27,054 nt of DNA from assembly GCA_900770295.1 (NCBI GenBank), contig CAAGJQ010000128.1:1-27054 (forward strand), written 5' to 3'. The notes beneath the pieces were generated by a model. It saw nothing but the letters and a program-made list of their open reading frames with translations, was not told the DNA's origin and did no database searches. Below are positions 6,759 to 13,235 of this stretch, in pieces. This stretch comes from an uncultured Oscillibacter sp. (GTDB taxonomy: Bacteria; Bacillota; Clostridia; Oscillospirales; Oscillospiraceae). A program made the position numbers and the translations under genes. The number at the start of each line of letters is the position of its first letter. Positions within the stretch are counted from its first letter, which is position 1.

Positions 6759-7730
6759 ATGCGCATTGGAACAGTAGAGATCAACTCCCGGCTGGCTCTG
6801 GCCCCCATGGCGGGCGTCACGGACGCGGCCTTCCGCCAGATCTGCTCCGAGCTGGGGGCGGGCTACACGGTCACGGAGCTGATCTCCTCCAAGGCCCTGT
6901 GCTATCACGACAAAAAGACCTTCTCCCTGCTCCGGCAGTTCCCCGGCGAGCACCCCGCCGCCGTGCAGATCTTCGGCAGCGACCCCGTCTGCATGGCGGA
7001 GGCGGCGCAAATTGCCATCGAGCACACCGGCGCCGACATTCTGGACATCAACATGGGCTGTCCCATGGGGAAGATCGTGAACAACGGCGACGGCTGCGCC
7101 CTGATGAAGGACCCGGACAAGGCGGGCCGCATCGTGGAGGCCGTGGTGAAGGCCATCCCCTCCGTCCCCGTCACCGCCAAATTCCGCCGGGGCTGGGACA
7201 TGGGCAGCTGCAACTGCGTGGAGTTCGCCCAGGTTCTGGAGCAGGCGGGCGTCTCCGCCGTGGCGGTCCACGGCCGCACCCGGGCCCAGGTCTACGGCGG
7301 TCAGGCGGACTGGAACTGCATCCGGCAGGTGAAGGAGGCCGTCTCCGTCCCGGTCATCGCCAACGGCGACATCTGGAAACCGGAGGACGCCGTCCGGATT
7401 TTGCAGCACACGAAGGCCGACATGGCCATGGTAGGCCGGGGCTGCTTCGGCAATCCCTGGCTGTTCCAGCAGGCCCAGGCCGCGCTGGAGGGCCGTCCCA
7501 TCCCCCCGCTGCCGCCCCTTTCCGAACGGTGTGACACCGCCGTCCGGCAGATCGAGCTGGCGGTGCAGGCCAAGGGCGAGCGGGTGGCGGTGCTGGAGGC
7601 CCGGCGGCACTACTGCTGGTATCTCAAGGGCGTGCCCCACTCCGGCTATTACAAGGAACAGATCGTACAGATGAACACCCTGGAGGATGTGTACCGGGTG
7701 ACGAAAGGAATCAAGAGAGATCTGACATGA
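6759..7730 (+). CDS. dus: tRNA-dihydrouridine synthase
   Basis: This flavoenzyme reduces uridine to dihydrouridine in the D-loop of tRNA using FMN and NADPH. The 323-residue product starts MRIGTVEINSRLALAPMAGVTDAAFRQ, typical of the DusB group. It has the catalytic-cysteine motif DINMGCPMGKIVNNGDGCALM, VTAKFRRGWD, AVHGRTRAQVYGGQADW, VIANGDI and GRGCFGNPWLF, all FMN or substrate contacts in the family. Start 6759 is chosen over earlier in-frame ATGs because AAAAGGA lies about 10 bases upstream and the family begins here. Its stop overlaps the ATG of the sigma factor gene (ATGA), so the two are translationally coupled, an unusual partner for dus. Confidence 0.94.
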   Translation: MRIGTVEINSRLALAPMAGVTDAAFRQICSELGAGYTVTELISSKALCYHDKKTFSLLRQFPGEHPAAVQIFGSDPVCMAEAAQIAIEHTGADILDINMGCPMGKIVNNGDGCALMKDPDKAGRIVEAVVKAIPSVPVTAKFRRGWDMGSCNCVEFAQVLEQAGVSAVAVHGRTRAQVYGGQADWNCIRQVKEAVSVPVIANGDIWKPEDAVRILQHTKADMAMVGRGCFGNPWLFQQAQAALEGRPIPPLPPLSERCDTAVRQIELAVQAKGERVAVLEARRHYCWYLKGVPHSGYYKEQIVQMNTLEDVYRVTKGIKRDLT

Positions 7731-8341
7731 ACGATTTGCAGGAACAAATGTGGATCGACGCTGCCCGGCAGGGGGACCAGGCCGCCTTTGAGCAGCTGGT
7801 GCGCCTGTACGAGAAGCGGGTTTTTGCCCTGACGCTGCGGATGTGCCGGAACCCGGAGGACGCCGCCGAGGCCGCTCAGGAGGCGTTTCTCTCCGCGTGG
7901 CAGGGGCTGGCCTTCTTCCGGGGCGAGTCCAGCTTTGCCACCTGGCTGTATCGGCTGGCCTCCAACGCCTGCGTGGATCTGCTGCGGCGGGAGGGCCGCC
8001 ACCGGGACGCCGCCGGGCCCTCCCTCAACGACGAGGCGTTGAACGTGGACATTCCGGACGGCGCCGCCTCGCCCCAGGAGGCGGCGGAGCGGTCCGAGCT
8101 GCGGCGGCAGATCGAGGACGGCCTGGCCGCCCTCTCGCCGGAGCACCGGCAGGTGCTGATCCTGCGGGAGATGCACCAGCTGACCTATGACGAGATCGCG
8201 GACACGCTGTCCCTGGATGTGGGCACAGTGAAATCCCGCATCAGCCGGGGGCGGAAGCAGCTCCGCAATTTTCTGTTGAAAACAGGGAACTTTTCAGCCG
8301 CTCCTGCGTCCAAAGAATCAGGAAAGGAGGGCTGCAAATGA
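7727..8341 (+). CDS. ECF RNA polymerase sigma factor (SigW/RpoE-like)
   Basis: This 204-residue extracytoplasmic-function sigma factor has region 2 at about residues 20-90 (FEQLVRLYEKRVFALTLRMCRNPEDAAEAAQEAFLSAW, then FATWLYRLASNACVDLLRR, the -10 recognition helix). Region 4 spans about 128-185 (ALSPEHRQVLILREMHQLTYDEIADTL, then VGTVKSRISRGRKQLR, the -35 recognition helix). It should direct polymerase to a small regulon when freed from the anti-sigma factor encoded immediately downstream. The gene overlaps dus by 4 bases and the anti-sigma gene by 4 bases. No ECF-type autoregulatory promoter is visible inside dus; expression probably depends on the dus promoter. Confidence 0.93.
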   Translation: MNDLQEQMWIDAARQGDQAAFEQLVRLYEKRVFALTLRMCRNPEDAAEAAQEAFLSAWQGLAFFRGESSFATWLYRLASNACVDLLRREGRHRDAAGPSLNDEALNVDIPDGAASPQEAAERSELRRQIEDGLAALSPEHRQVLILREMHQLTYDEIADTLSLDVGTVKSRISRGRKQLRNFLLKTGNFSAAPASKESGKEGCK

Positions 8342-9258
8342 AATACTGTGAAGACTACGCGGCCCTGCTGGACCTGTATGTGGACGGGGAGCTGTCCCCC
8401 GAGGACACGGACCGCGTCCGGGCCCATCTGGAGACCTGCCCCGGATGTCGGGCCTATGTGGACGACGCGCTGGCCATCCGGGCCGCCTTCCCGGACGCGG
8501 AGGACACCGAAGTCCCCGCCGGGTTTGCCGGGGGCGTCATGTCCGCCGTCCGGGCGGCTGCTCAGGAAAAGCCGGCGGCTCCCCAGGCGAAGAAGCGCCA
8601 CTGGGGCCGGGTGTTGCTGCCCCTGGCGGCCTGCTGCGCCATTGTGATCCTGCTCCACGGCGTCACCGGCTCCAAGAACTCCTCGGTGGAGTTTGCCACG
8701 GCATCCAGCGCGGCGGACACCGCCGCCACCACAGAGAGTGAGAGCATCGCGGAGACGGAGGAAGCGGCCGTCGAGGCCCCCGCCGAGGCGGCGGCCAACG
8801 GCGCCGCAGAGAGCGGCGGTACCCCGGAGACCCGGGTCGCCTTCACCACCTCCGACGCGGGCACCGGTGCGTCCGTCAACGATCAGGCCTCCTCCAAGGC
8901 CCTGCCGGAGACCGGCGTGGTGGAAGCTCCCGCCGGGGCGGCGGTGCCGGAGGCCCAGGCGGCGGAGCCCGAAGAAGCCGGCGTTGAGACAGCCTCCTCT
9001 GTATCGGCCTTTGCCACGCTCCGTCTGACCACGGCCCAGGCCGGTGATCTGCTGGCGGAGCACGCCCCCGTCTCCGACGCGGACGGCGTCCTCTGCTATG
9101 AGCTGTCCCAGGAGGACTATGACGCCCTTCTGGCCGCGCTGGCGGATGATGGCGTCACGCCGGAGCCCGATGAGGAGGACCCCGCATATGGTGGGGCCGT
9201 ATCCGACAGCTTCGCCCTGGTCTATGTGGCAGAGGAATGGCCGGAGGACGCGGATTGA
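8338..9258 (+). CDS. zinc-finger anti-sigma factor, membrane-bound
   Basis: A 306-residue partner of the preceding sigma factor. The N-terminus is a zf-HC2-type anti-sigma domain: Cys4, then LYVDGELSPEDTDRVRAH, with the H30-x3-C34-x2-C37 zinc site. One membrane helix follows (about residues 91-108, RVLLPLAACCAIVILLHG), so the zinc finger is cytoplasmic and the remaining about 190 residues lie outside. This outer part is rich in Ala, Glu, Ser and Thr to about residue 220. It then becomes more structured (LRLTTAQAGDLLAEHAPVSDADGVLCYELSQEDYDALLAALADDG), which may sense the signal. Signal and release mechanism are unknown. No site-2 protease is encoded nearby. Confidence 0.9.
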   Translation: MKYCEDYAALLDLYVDGELSPEDTDRVRAHLETCPGCRAYVDDALAIRAAFPDAEDTEVPAGFAGGVMSAVRAAAQEKPAAPQAKKRHWGRVLLPLAACCAIVILLHGVTGSKNSSVEFATASSAADTAATTESESIAETEEAAVEAPAEAAANGAAESGGTPETRVAFTTSDAGTGASVNDQASSKALPETGVVEAPAGAAVPEAQAAEPEEAGVETASSVSAFATLRLTTAQAGDLLAEHAPVSDADGVLCYELSQEDYDALLAALADDGVTPEPDEEDPAYGGAVSDSFALVYVAEEWPEDAD

Positions 9259-9286
9259 TACGAATTTCCAGCAGAACCGTTTGAAC

Positions 9287-9318
9287 AGAGGGAATCGCAG
9301 TTTTTTGCGATTCCCTTT
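9287..9318 (+). terminator. hairpin after the anti-sigma gene
   Basis: Perfect arms GGGAATCGCA (9290-9299) and TGCGATTCCC (9306-9315) enclose GTTTTT and extend by A-T and wobble pairs. TTTC follows. It lies about 30 bases after the anti-sigma stop and may end that operon, although the T-tract is short. The same arm core recurs at 9455-9490 and inside the truB insert. Confidence 0.55.
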
Positions 9319-9334
9319 CAGCTTGTCGAAAAAA

Positions 9335-9406
9335 TTTTTCAGACCACAAATGTTCTGAAAAACTTATGATTGAAAGCGAAAGACACCCCTCCTGGGTTTC
9401 TTTCGC
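9335..9406. repeat. two further hairpins in the anti-sigma/queT gap
   Basis: The arms TTTTTCAGA (9335-9343) and TCTGAAAAA (9354-9362) pair perfectly. GCGAAAGACACCC (9376-9388) pairs with GGGTTTCTTTCGC (9394-9406) at 12 of 13 positions around a five-base loop. No ORF with a ribosome binding site is seen in 9259-9681. The remaining bases 9407-9454 show nothing recognisable. Confidence 0.5.
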
Positions 9407-9454
9407 AGCTATCTTCCTTCCCGGCGCGCAAAATTTCCGGTTTGATCGGCAGGC

Positions 9455-9497
9455 GAAGAGGGAATCGCGAAAAATCGCGATTCCCTCTTCCCTTTTT
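9455..9497 (+). terminator. strong 16-bp-stem terminator before queT leader
   Basis: The perfect 16-bp arms GAAGAGGGAATCGCGA and TCGCGATTCCCTCTTC close on AAAA, and CCTTTTT follows. It should insulate the queT leader from upstream transcription. Its arm core (AGGGAATCGC) matches that of the hairpin at 9287-9318. Confidence 0.75.
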
Positions 9498-9510
9498 CGG
9501 AAACCTGTGT

Positions 9511-9681
9511 TATACTGCACAGCGACAGGTGCCATCTCCCTGTCCAAGCGTCCGCTTGCGGGCGTTCGTTCGGCGGCTTCGGCCGACCGTTCTCTAAACA
9601 AAAAAATGGAGGCTGCGCGGGCCTTTCCCGCGTGTTTCGCTGCTGTGCGTCAAGGGCCTCCAAACCAGGAGGTCTTTTTTC
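9511..9681 (+). promoter_or_regulatory. queT leader, probable preQ1 (class III-like) riboswitch
   Basis: A -10-like TATACT (9511-9516) has no good -35. The leader then holds a hairpin GACAGG/CCUGUC (9524-9529, 9539-9544) with a CCAUCUCC loop and two GC-rich hairpins (9545-9590). GGAGGC (9608-9613) can pair with GCCTCC (9656-9661). GGCCTCC (9655-9661) can instead pair with GGAGGTC (9668-9674), followed by six T: a terminator stem that buries the queT Shine-Dalgarno sequence. The loop CUCC could pair with GGAG at 9608-9611 as a pseudoknot and so tip the choice toward the terminator. Gene context (queT, gut Clostridia) fits preQ1-III. GCACAGC 9517-9523 could pair with GCTGTGC 9642-9648, but that conflicts with a start site at about 9523. 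The switch is well supported; the class is inferred. Confidence 0.6.
9655..9680 (+). terminator. conditional terminator overlapping the queT RBS
   Basis: The arms GGCCTCC and GGAGGTC (one G-U pair) enclose AAACCA, and TTTTTT follows directly. The 3' arm contains the AGGAGG that serves queT 9 bases downstream, so folding would stop both transcription and translation. Confidence 0.7.
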
Positions 9682-10194
9682 ATGTCCAAATCCCGTTTCA
9701 CCACCCGCCAGATGGCCACCGCCGGCATCATCGCCGCCGTCTACGCGGGCCTGACCCTGCTGCTGCCCATCCCCCAGTACGGCGGCGTCCAGCTCCGCGT
9801 GGCCGAGGCCATGACGGTGCTGCCCTTCCTGTTCCCCGAGGCCATCCCCGGCCTGGCCGTGGGCTGCTTCCTGGCCAACCTGCTGGGCTCCCCCTATGTG
9901 CTGGACTGGGTCTTCGGCACCCTGGCCACTCTGCTGGCCGCCATCTGGACGTCCAGACTGAAAAACCGCTGGCTGGCACCCCTGCCGCCGGTGGTGTGCA
10001 ACGCCGTCATCGTGGGCGCGGAGATCGCCTATTTCGCCACCATGGACGGCGCCGCCTTCTGGCCCGCCTTCGCTCTCAACGCCTTCACCGTGGGTCTGGG
10101 CGAGGCCATCGCCTGCTATGTGCTGGGCACGCTGCTGCTGCGGGTGCTGCCCCGGGTCCCGGCTCTGCGGAGCCGCATGTCCGTGAAGGCCTGA
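9682..10194 (+). CDS. queT: QueT-family queuosine-precursor ECF transporter S component
   Basis: This 170-residue, very hydrophobic protein has about five to six membrane helices. QueT is the substrate-binding S component of an energy-coupling-factor transporter that imports queuosine precursors such as preQ1, working with shared EcfA/EcfA'/EcfT subunits encoded elsewhere. Family features are an N-terminal GIIAAVYAGLTLLLP, then YGGVQLRVAEAMTVLPFLFPEAIPGLAVGCFLANLLGS, VFGTLATLLAA and WLAPLPPVVCNAVIVG. The start is ATG 9682, 9 bases after AGGAGG. The preceding leader looks like a ligand-controlled terminator, which fits feedback by preQ1. It forms a monocistronic unit, ending at a strong terminator. 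Confidence 0.9.
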   Translation: MSKSRFTTRQMATAGIIAAVYAGLTLLLPIPQYGGVQLRVAEAMTVLPFLFPEAIPGLAVGCFLANLLGSPYVLDWVFGTLATLLAAIWTSRLKNRWLAPLPPVVCNAVIVGAEIAYFATMDGAAFWPAFALNAFTVGLGEAIACYVLGTLLLRVLPRVPALRSRMSVKA

Positions 10195-10203
10195 TACTCG
10201 TTT

Positions 10204-10246
10204 AAAAAAGATTCCCCGTGTCCGGCAGACACGGGGAATCTTTTTT
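10204..10246. terminator. bidirectional terminator between queT and the fusion gene
   Basis: The arms GATTCCCCGTGTC and GACACGGGGAATC pair perfectly around CGGCA. They are flanked by AAAAAA on the left and TTTTTT on the right, so the element works for queT and for the convergent minus-strand gene, whose stop codon it touches. Confidence 0.92.
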
Positions 10247-12549
10247 CATTTCAGCTTTTTCCGGATCTTGGCCTTGACCTCCGGGGACAGGACCCGCCCG
10301 GCGACGCGCACCGGCAGCGGCGGCACGGAGCAGAACTTCCTGCGTACCTGGTCGAAGGGCTCCAGCGCGTAGGCGGCGAAGAAGGCCGCCCGGTCGGCGG
10401 GCTGGGCAATGGGAGACGCCAGCCGGGGATTCCCGGCGATGGCCCGCTCGGCGGAGAACGCCTGCCGGGCCAGGGGCAACTGGTCAAAGACGTGGCTGCC
10501 GTGGGGGGTGTTCACCATCAGCAGGTTGATGCCCTTCTCCTGCTGCTCCGGCAGCTCATCGTCCCGCAGGCCCCAGAAGTCGCCCAGGGTGAAGTCGCCG
10601 GGGCGGTTCATGTTCGTATAGGCGCAGCGGTAGCAGCTGGGCCGCAGGAACAGCGCCCGGCCAAAGGCCCGGCCGTACTCCGTGCGGAACAGCGGCGCCG
10701 TGTCCACGCTGCCGTCGTCGTAGACCGTGGTGAAGTGGCTGTCCTTCCAGCCGGTGACCTTGTTGCGGAACCGCACCGCCTGGAGGCCCTTGCGCTTGCG
10801 CTGCTCGATGGACCGGGCCATGTCCTCCCACACGCCGGGGGAGGGCACGCCGTGGCACACCAGATCGCAGGTGATGAGATTCTCCGGCCGGCCGCCCAGA
10901 TAGCGGTAGAGGCCGTCCACCTGGCAGGGGGTGCCGGAAAAGAGCACCAGCCGGGTCTTCAGGGCCTCCCGGACTTCACGGAAGGTGTCTCCCAGGTCGC
11001 TCTGGACGTACTTGGTGCCCCGGAGCCGCCACAGGTCCTCCTTGCGGAAACAGGCCACGTGGCGCAGATGCTGTCTGCCGTCAAAGGCCGCGCCGAACAC
11101 GACGCCGCCGCCCTCCAGCACATAGTCCGCCAGGGCCGTGAAGGCGCCGCCGGAGGTGGAGTCCTTGCGGATGCTCTCGTCCCGGTTCCAGGCGGCGAAC
11201 ACCGCCGGCAGGGGCTTGGGCTCCCGCTCACGGAGCAGGGGGCAGACGGCGGTGCAGTGCCCGCAATGGACGCATTTGTCCAAATCCACGGTAGGATAGG
11301 AGAAGCCCTCCCTGTCCCGCTCCATGGTGATAGCGTCCCTGGGGCAGCCGCTCGCGCAGGCGGTGCAGCCGGTACAGCGGGTATGGTCCGCCAGCACCGG
11401 CGCGCCGTCGGACGGTGCCTCCTGTTCCGGCGTCTCCTGTTCCGGGCAATCCTCGTCCCACAGGGCGGCGCGCAGATAGTCCAGAGAGGACTGCCGGGCC
11501 GCCCGCAGCCGCCGGTCCACGTCCGCCCAGTCGATGGTGTCGTCCAGTCCGGCGGTGGTGCCGGTGCCGATGACGCGCTCCGTCAGGCCCAGGCGGCTCA
11601 GGATGCTGAAGGTGCGGGAGCTCTCCGGCGCGGCCAGTTCGCTGGGGGCCACCGCCGTGAAGAAGGGCTTTTGGAACTGGACGGAGAACACCGTCCCGTG
11701 GAAGGAATTCGTGCAGACATAGCTGGCGTTCTGGAACAGGCCCAGGAACTCCGAGGGACCCGCGTCCAGCACGCAGATGGCCTTGGGATGGACCTTCTGC
11801 CGGATGCCGCACAGCTGGACCACTGGCAGGCCCGTCTCCTCCGCCAGACGCTGGATATAGGGCGCCAGGGCGCCGGGCTTGCTGATGCAGTAGCAGAGGA
11901 TATAGCCGCCGGAGCGGTCCGGCGGCGCCGCCATGGCGGACCACTGCTCCGCCGTCAGCAGCAGCGTGGGGTCCAGCACCACGGGGACGTCCTTCCCCGT
12001 GATCTCCTTCACGATCTCGCGGCCCTGCCGCTCCCGGACGGAGATGTGGGAGAAACCCTCCAGATAGCCCCGCAGCTCCTCCTCCATGCCCTCCGGGATG
12101 TGGGGGACGCCGAAGGACGGCGCGTAGGCGATCTTCCGCCGGGAGGAGAAGGTGCCGAAGAACACCGGGTCGAACCGGCCGTCCGGGAAGATCTTCGGGT
12201 TCCAGATCTGATCGCTGCCGGAGAGGATCAGGTCATAGGGCAGCTCCGCGCTACGCAGCTCCTCCAGGCTCTCGAACCGGTGGCCGGAGATGTGGAGATA
12301 GTCCCTGGAAAAGCGCTCGAACCGCTGGTAGCGGTCCCGCAGGGCCTTGTAGTGCAGCGCCGTGTGGACGTCCGCCGCCGCGCTGCCCACGCCGGTGGGC
12401 TTGCGGAACAGGTCGTTGTTCTGGTTGACGTAGTAGTCGATGATCTCGCACGCACCGCCCAGGGACTCCACCGCCCGCTCCGTGGCCGCGGCCTGCAGCA
12501 GCGCCCCATAGTGGTGGATATGATAAAAGGTGACAAGTCCAGCCTTCAA
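10246..12549 (-). CDS. polysaccharide pyruvyl transferase / FrhB-like iron-sulfur fusion
   Basis: This 767-residue protein joins two families usually encoded separately. Residues 1 to about 370 are a polysaccharide pyruvyl transferase/CsaB-type domain (HIHHYGALLQAAATERAVESLGG, SGSDQIWNPKIF, KIAYAPSFGV, and TNSFHGTVFSVQFQKPF), which adds ketal pyruvate to sugars in the family. Residues about 385-450 carry two Fe4S4 ferredoxin motifs (CTGCTACASGCP and CVHCGHCTAVCP). The rest resembles coenzyme F420 hydrogenase/dehydrogenase beta subunits (STSGGAFTALADYVL, FSGTPCQVDGLYRYLG, CDLVCHGVPSP, RPSCYRCAYTNMNRPGDFTLGDFWG). Both families occur in exopolysaccharide clusters, but none is nearby here. The start is TTG 12549, with AAAGGAAG 8 bases upstream. 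It follows the dCMP-deaminase gene by 19 bases. The true substrate is unknown. Confidence 0.88.
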   Translation of the reverse strand: MKAGLVTFYHIHHYGALLQAAATERAVESLGGACEIIDYYVNQNNDLFRKPTGVGSAAADVHTALHYKALRDRYQRFERFSRDYLHISGHRFESLEELRSAELPYDLILSGSDQIWNPKIFPDGRFDPVFFGTFSSRRKIAYAPSFGVPHIPEGMEEELRGYLEGFSHISVRERQGREIVKEITGKDVPVVLDPTLLLTAEQWSAMAAPPDRSGGYILCYCISKPGALAPYIQRLAEETGLPVVQLCGIRQKVHPKAICVLDAGPSEFLGLFQNASYVCTNSFHGTVFSVQFQKPFFTAVAPSELAAPESSRTFSILSRLGLTERVIGTGTTAGLDDTIDWADVDRRLRAARQSSLDYLRAALWDEDCPEQETPEQEAPSDGAPVLADHTRCTGCTACASGCPRDAITMERDREGFSYPTVDLDKCVHCGHCTAVCPLLREREPKPLPAVFAAWNRDESIRKDSTSGGAFTALADYVLEGGGVVFGAAFDGRQHLRHVACFRKEDLWRLRGTKYVQSDLGDTFREVREALKTRLVLFSGTPCQVDGLYRYLGGRPENLITCDLVCHGVPSPGVWEDMARSIEQRKRKGLQAVRFRNKVTGWKDSHFTTVYDDGSVDTAPLFRTEYGRAFGRALFLRPSCYRCAYTNMNRPGDFTLGDFWGLRDDELPEQQEKGINLLMVNTPHGSHVFDQLPLARQAFSAERAIAGNPRLASPIAQPADRAAFFAAYALEPFDQVRRKFCSVPPLPVRVAGRVLSPEVKAKIRKKLK

Positions 12550-12568
12550 ACAAAAGACTTCCTTTCTG

Positions 12569-13069
12569 TTACTTCAGGTCCATGACCACATTCTGCGGGG
12601 TCAGGAGGTCGTCCTCCGCGATCCAGTCGGCCACGGGCACCACCTCGAACTCCGTCTCCGTGCGGCGGATGACCACCTTCTCCAGTCCCGCGTTGATGAC
12701 CATGCGGCGGCACATCAGGCAGGAGGTGGCGTCGGACAGCAGCTCGCCGGTGCGGGCGTCCCGCCCCACCAGATAGATCGTGCCGCCCACCATGTCCCGC
12801 CGGGAGGCGGAGATGATGGCGTTGGCCTCGGCGTGGACGCTGCGGCAGAGCTCGTAGCGCTCGCCCCGGGGCACCTGCATGGCCTCCCGGGAGCAGTAGC
12901 CCATGTCCACGCAGTTGGCGCGGCCCCGGGGCGCCCCGTTATAGCCGGTGGAGATGATCTCGTCGTTTTTCACGATGATGGCGCCGTAGATCCGCCTGAG
13001 ACAAGTGGCCCGTTCCAGAACGGTCTCGGCGATGTCCAGATAGTAGTTTTCCTTGCTGATGCGATCCAT
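12569..13069 (-). CDS. dCMP deaminase-like zinc enzyme (ComEB family)
   Basis: This 166-residue protein is of the deoxycytidylate/cytidine deaminase superfamily, which hydrolytically converts dCMP to dUMP for dTMP synthesis. The zinc site is visible as H79-A-E81 in VHAEANAII, with the proton-shuttling Glu81, and C117-x2-C120 in TSCLMC; the usual proline before the first cysteine is Ser here. The GAIIVKNDEIISTGYNGAPRG segment is typical of dCMP deaminases. Start ATG 13069 has GGAGGG about 7 bases upstream; a longer in-frame ATG at 13120 lies in the untranslated leader. It is first in a two-gene unit with the pyruvyl transferase fusion. The link between the two functions is unclear. Confidence 0.9.
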   Translation of the reverse strand: MDRISKENYYLDIAETVLERATCLRRIYGAIIVKNDEIISTGYNGAPRGRANCVDMGYCSREAMQVPRGERYELCRSVHAEANAIISASRRDMVGGTIYLVGRDARTGELLSDATSCLMCRRMVINAGLEKVVIRRTETEFEVVPVADWIAEDDLLTPQNVVMDLK

Positions 13070-13122
13070 AGGCAGCCCTCCGGTCTCTGTATTGGAGCTA
13101 TTGTGATACTCTCGTCTCATAA

Positions 13123-13166
13123 GAGTTTATTTAAAATAAGACAACGTCTTAGTTTTAAATGAACTC
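13123..13166 (-). promoter_or_regulatory. 44-bp imperfect palindrome at the dCMP deaminase start site
   Basis: Read on the minus strand, the left arm consists of GAGTT, ATTTAAAA and TAAGAC blocks. They are mirrored on the right by GTCTTA, TTTTAAAT and AACTC around a GTT centre, with one mismatch and one extra base. It begins at the expected transcription start just after the -10. It could be a repressor operator or a 5'-end RNA hairpin. Its AT-richness stands out from the GC-rich surroundings. I do not recognise it as a known box. Confidence 0.65.
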
Positions 13167-13167
13167 T

Positions 13168-13197
13168 ATTGTAACATGCTGAACCTGTACTTTGCAA
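13168..13197 (-). promoter_or_regulatory. promoter of the dCMP deaminase/fusion operon
   Basis: On the minus strand, -35 TTGCAA (13192-13197) and -10 TACAAT (13168-13173, five of six consensus bases) are separated by 18 bases. It lies about 100 bases upstream of the coding start, leaving a leader that opens with the 44-bp palindrome. Confidence 0.65.
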
Positions 13198-13198
13198 G

Positions 13199-13226
13199 AA
13201 AAGCGGGCGCTAAACGCCCGCTTTTT
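13199..13226. terminator. terminator after the xdhC-like gene
   Basis: The arms AGCGGGCG and CGCCCGCT enclose CTAAA. T-rich tracts flank it in both directions (TTTTT to the right on plus, TTTTCTT on minus). It ends the xdhC-like/NSS unit and lies directly upstream of the dCMP deaminase promoter. Confidence 0.85.
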
Positions 13227-13235
13227 CGCATCTCA

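Noticed and set aside
9524..9612. preQ1 class I or II aptamer in the queT leader
   Set aside because: The short class I layout (a stem closely followed by an A-rich tail pairing into the loop) is not present in the right spacing, and the class II sequence is not recognisable. A class III-like layout fits better.
10492..12585. 697-codon open frame on the plus strand opposite the pyruvyl transferase fusion
   Set aside because: It is a shadow of the minus-strand gene, with biased composition, no ribosome binding site and no recognisable domain.
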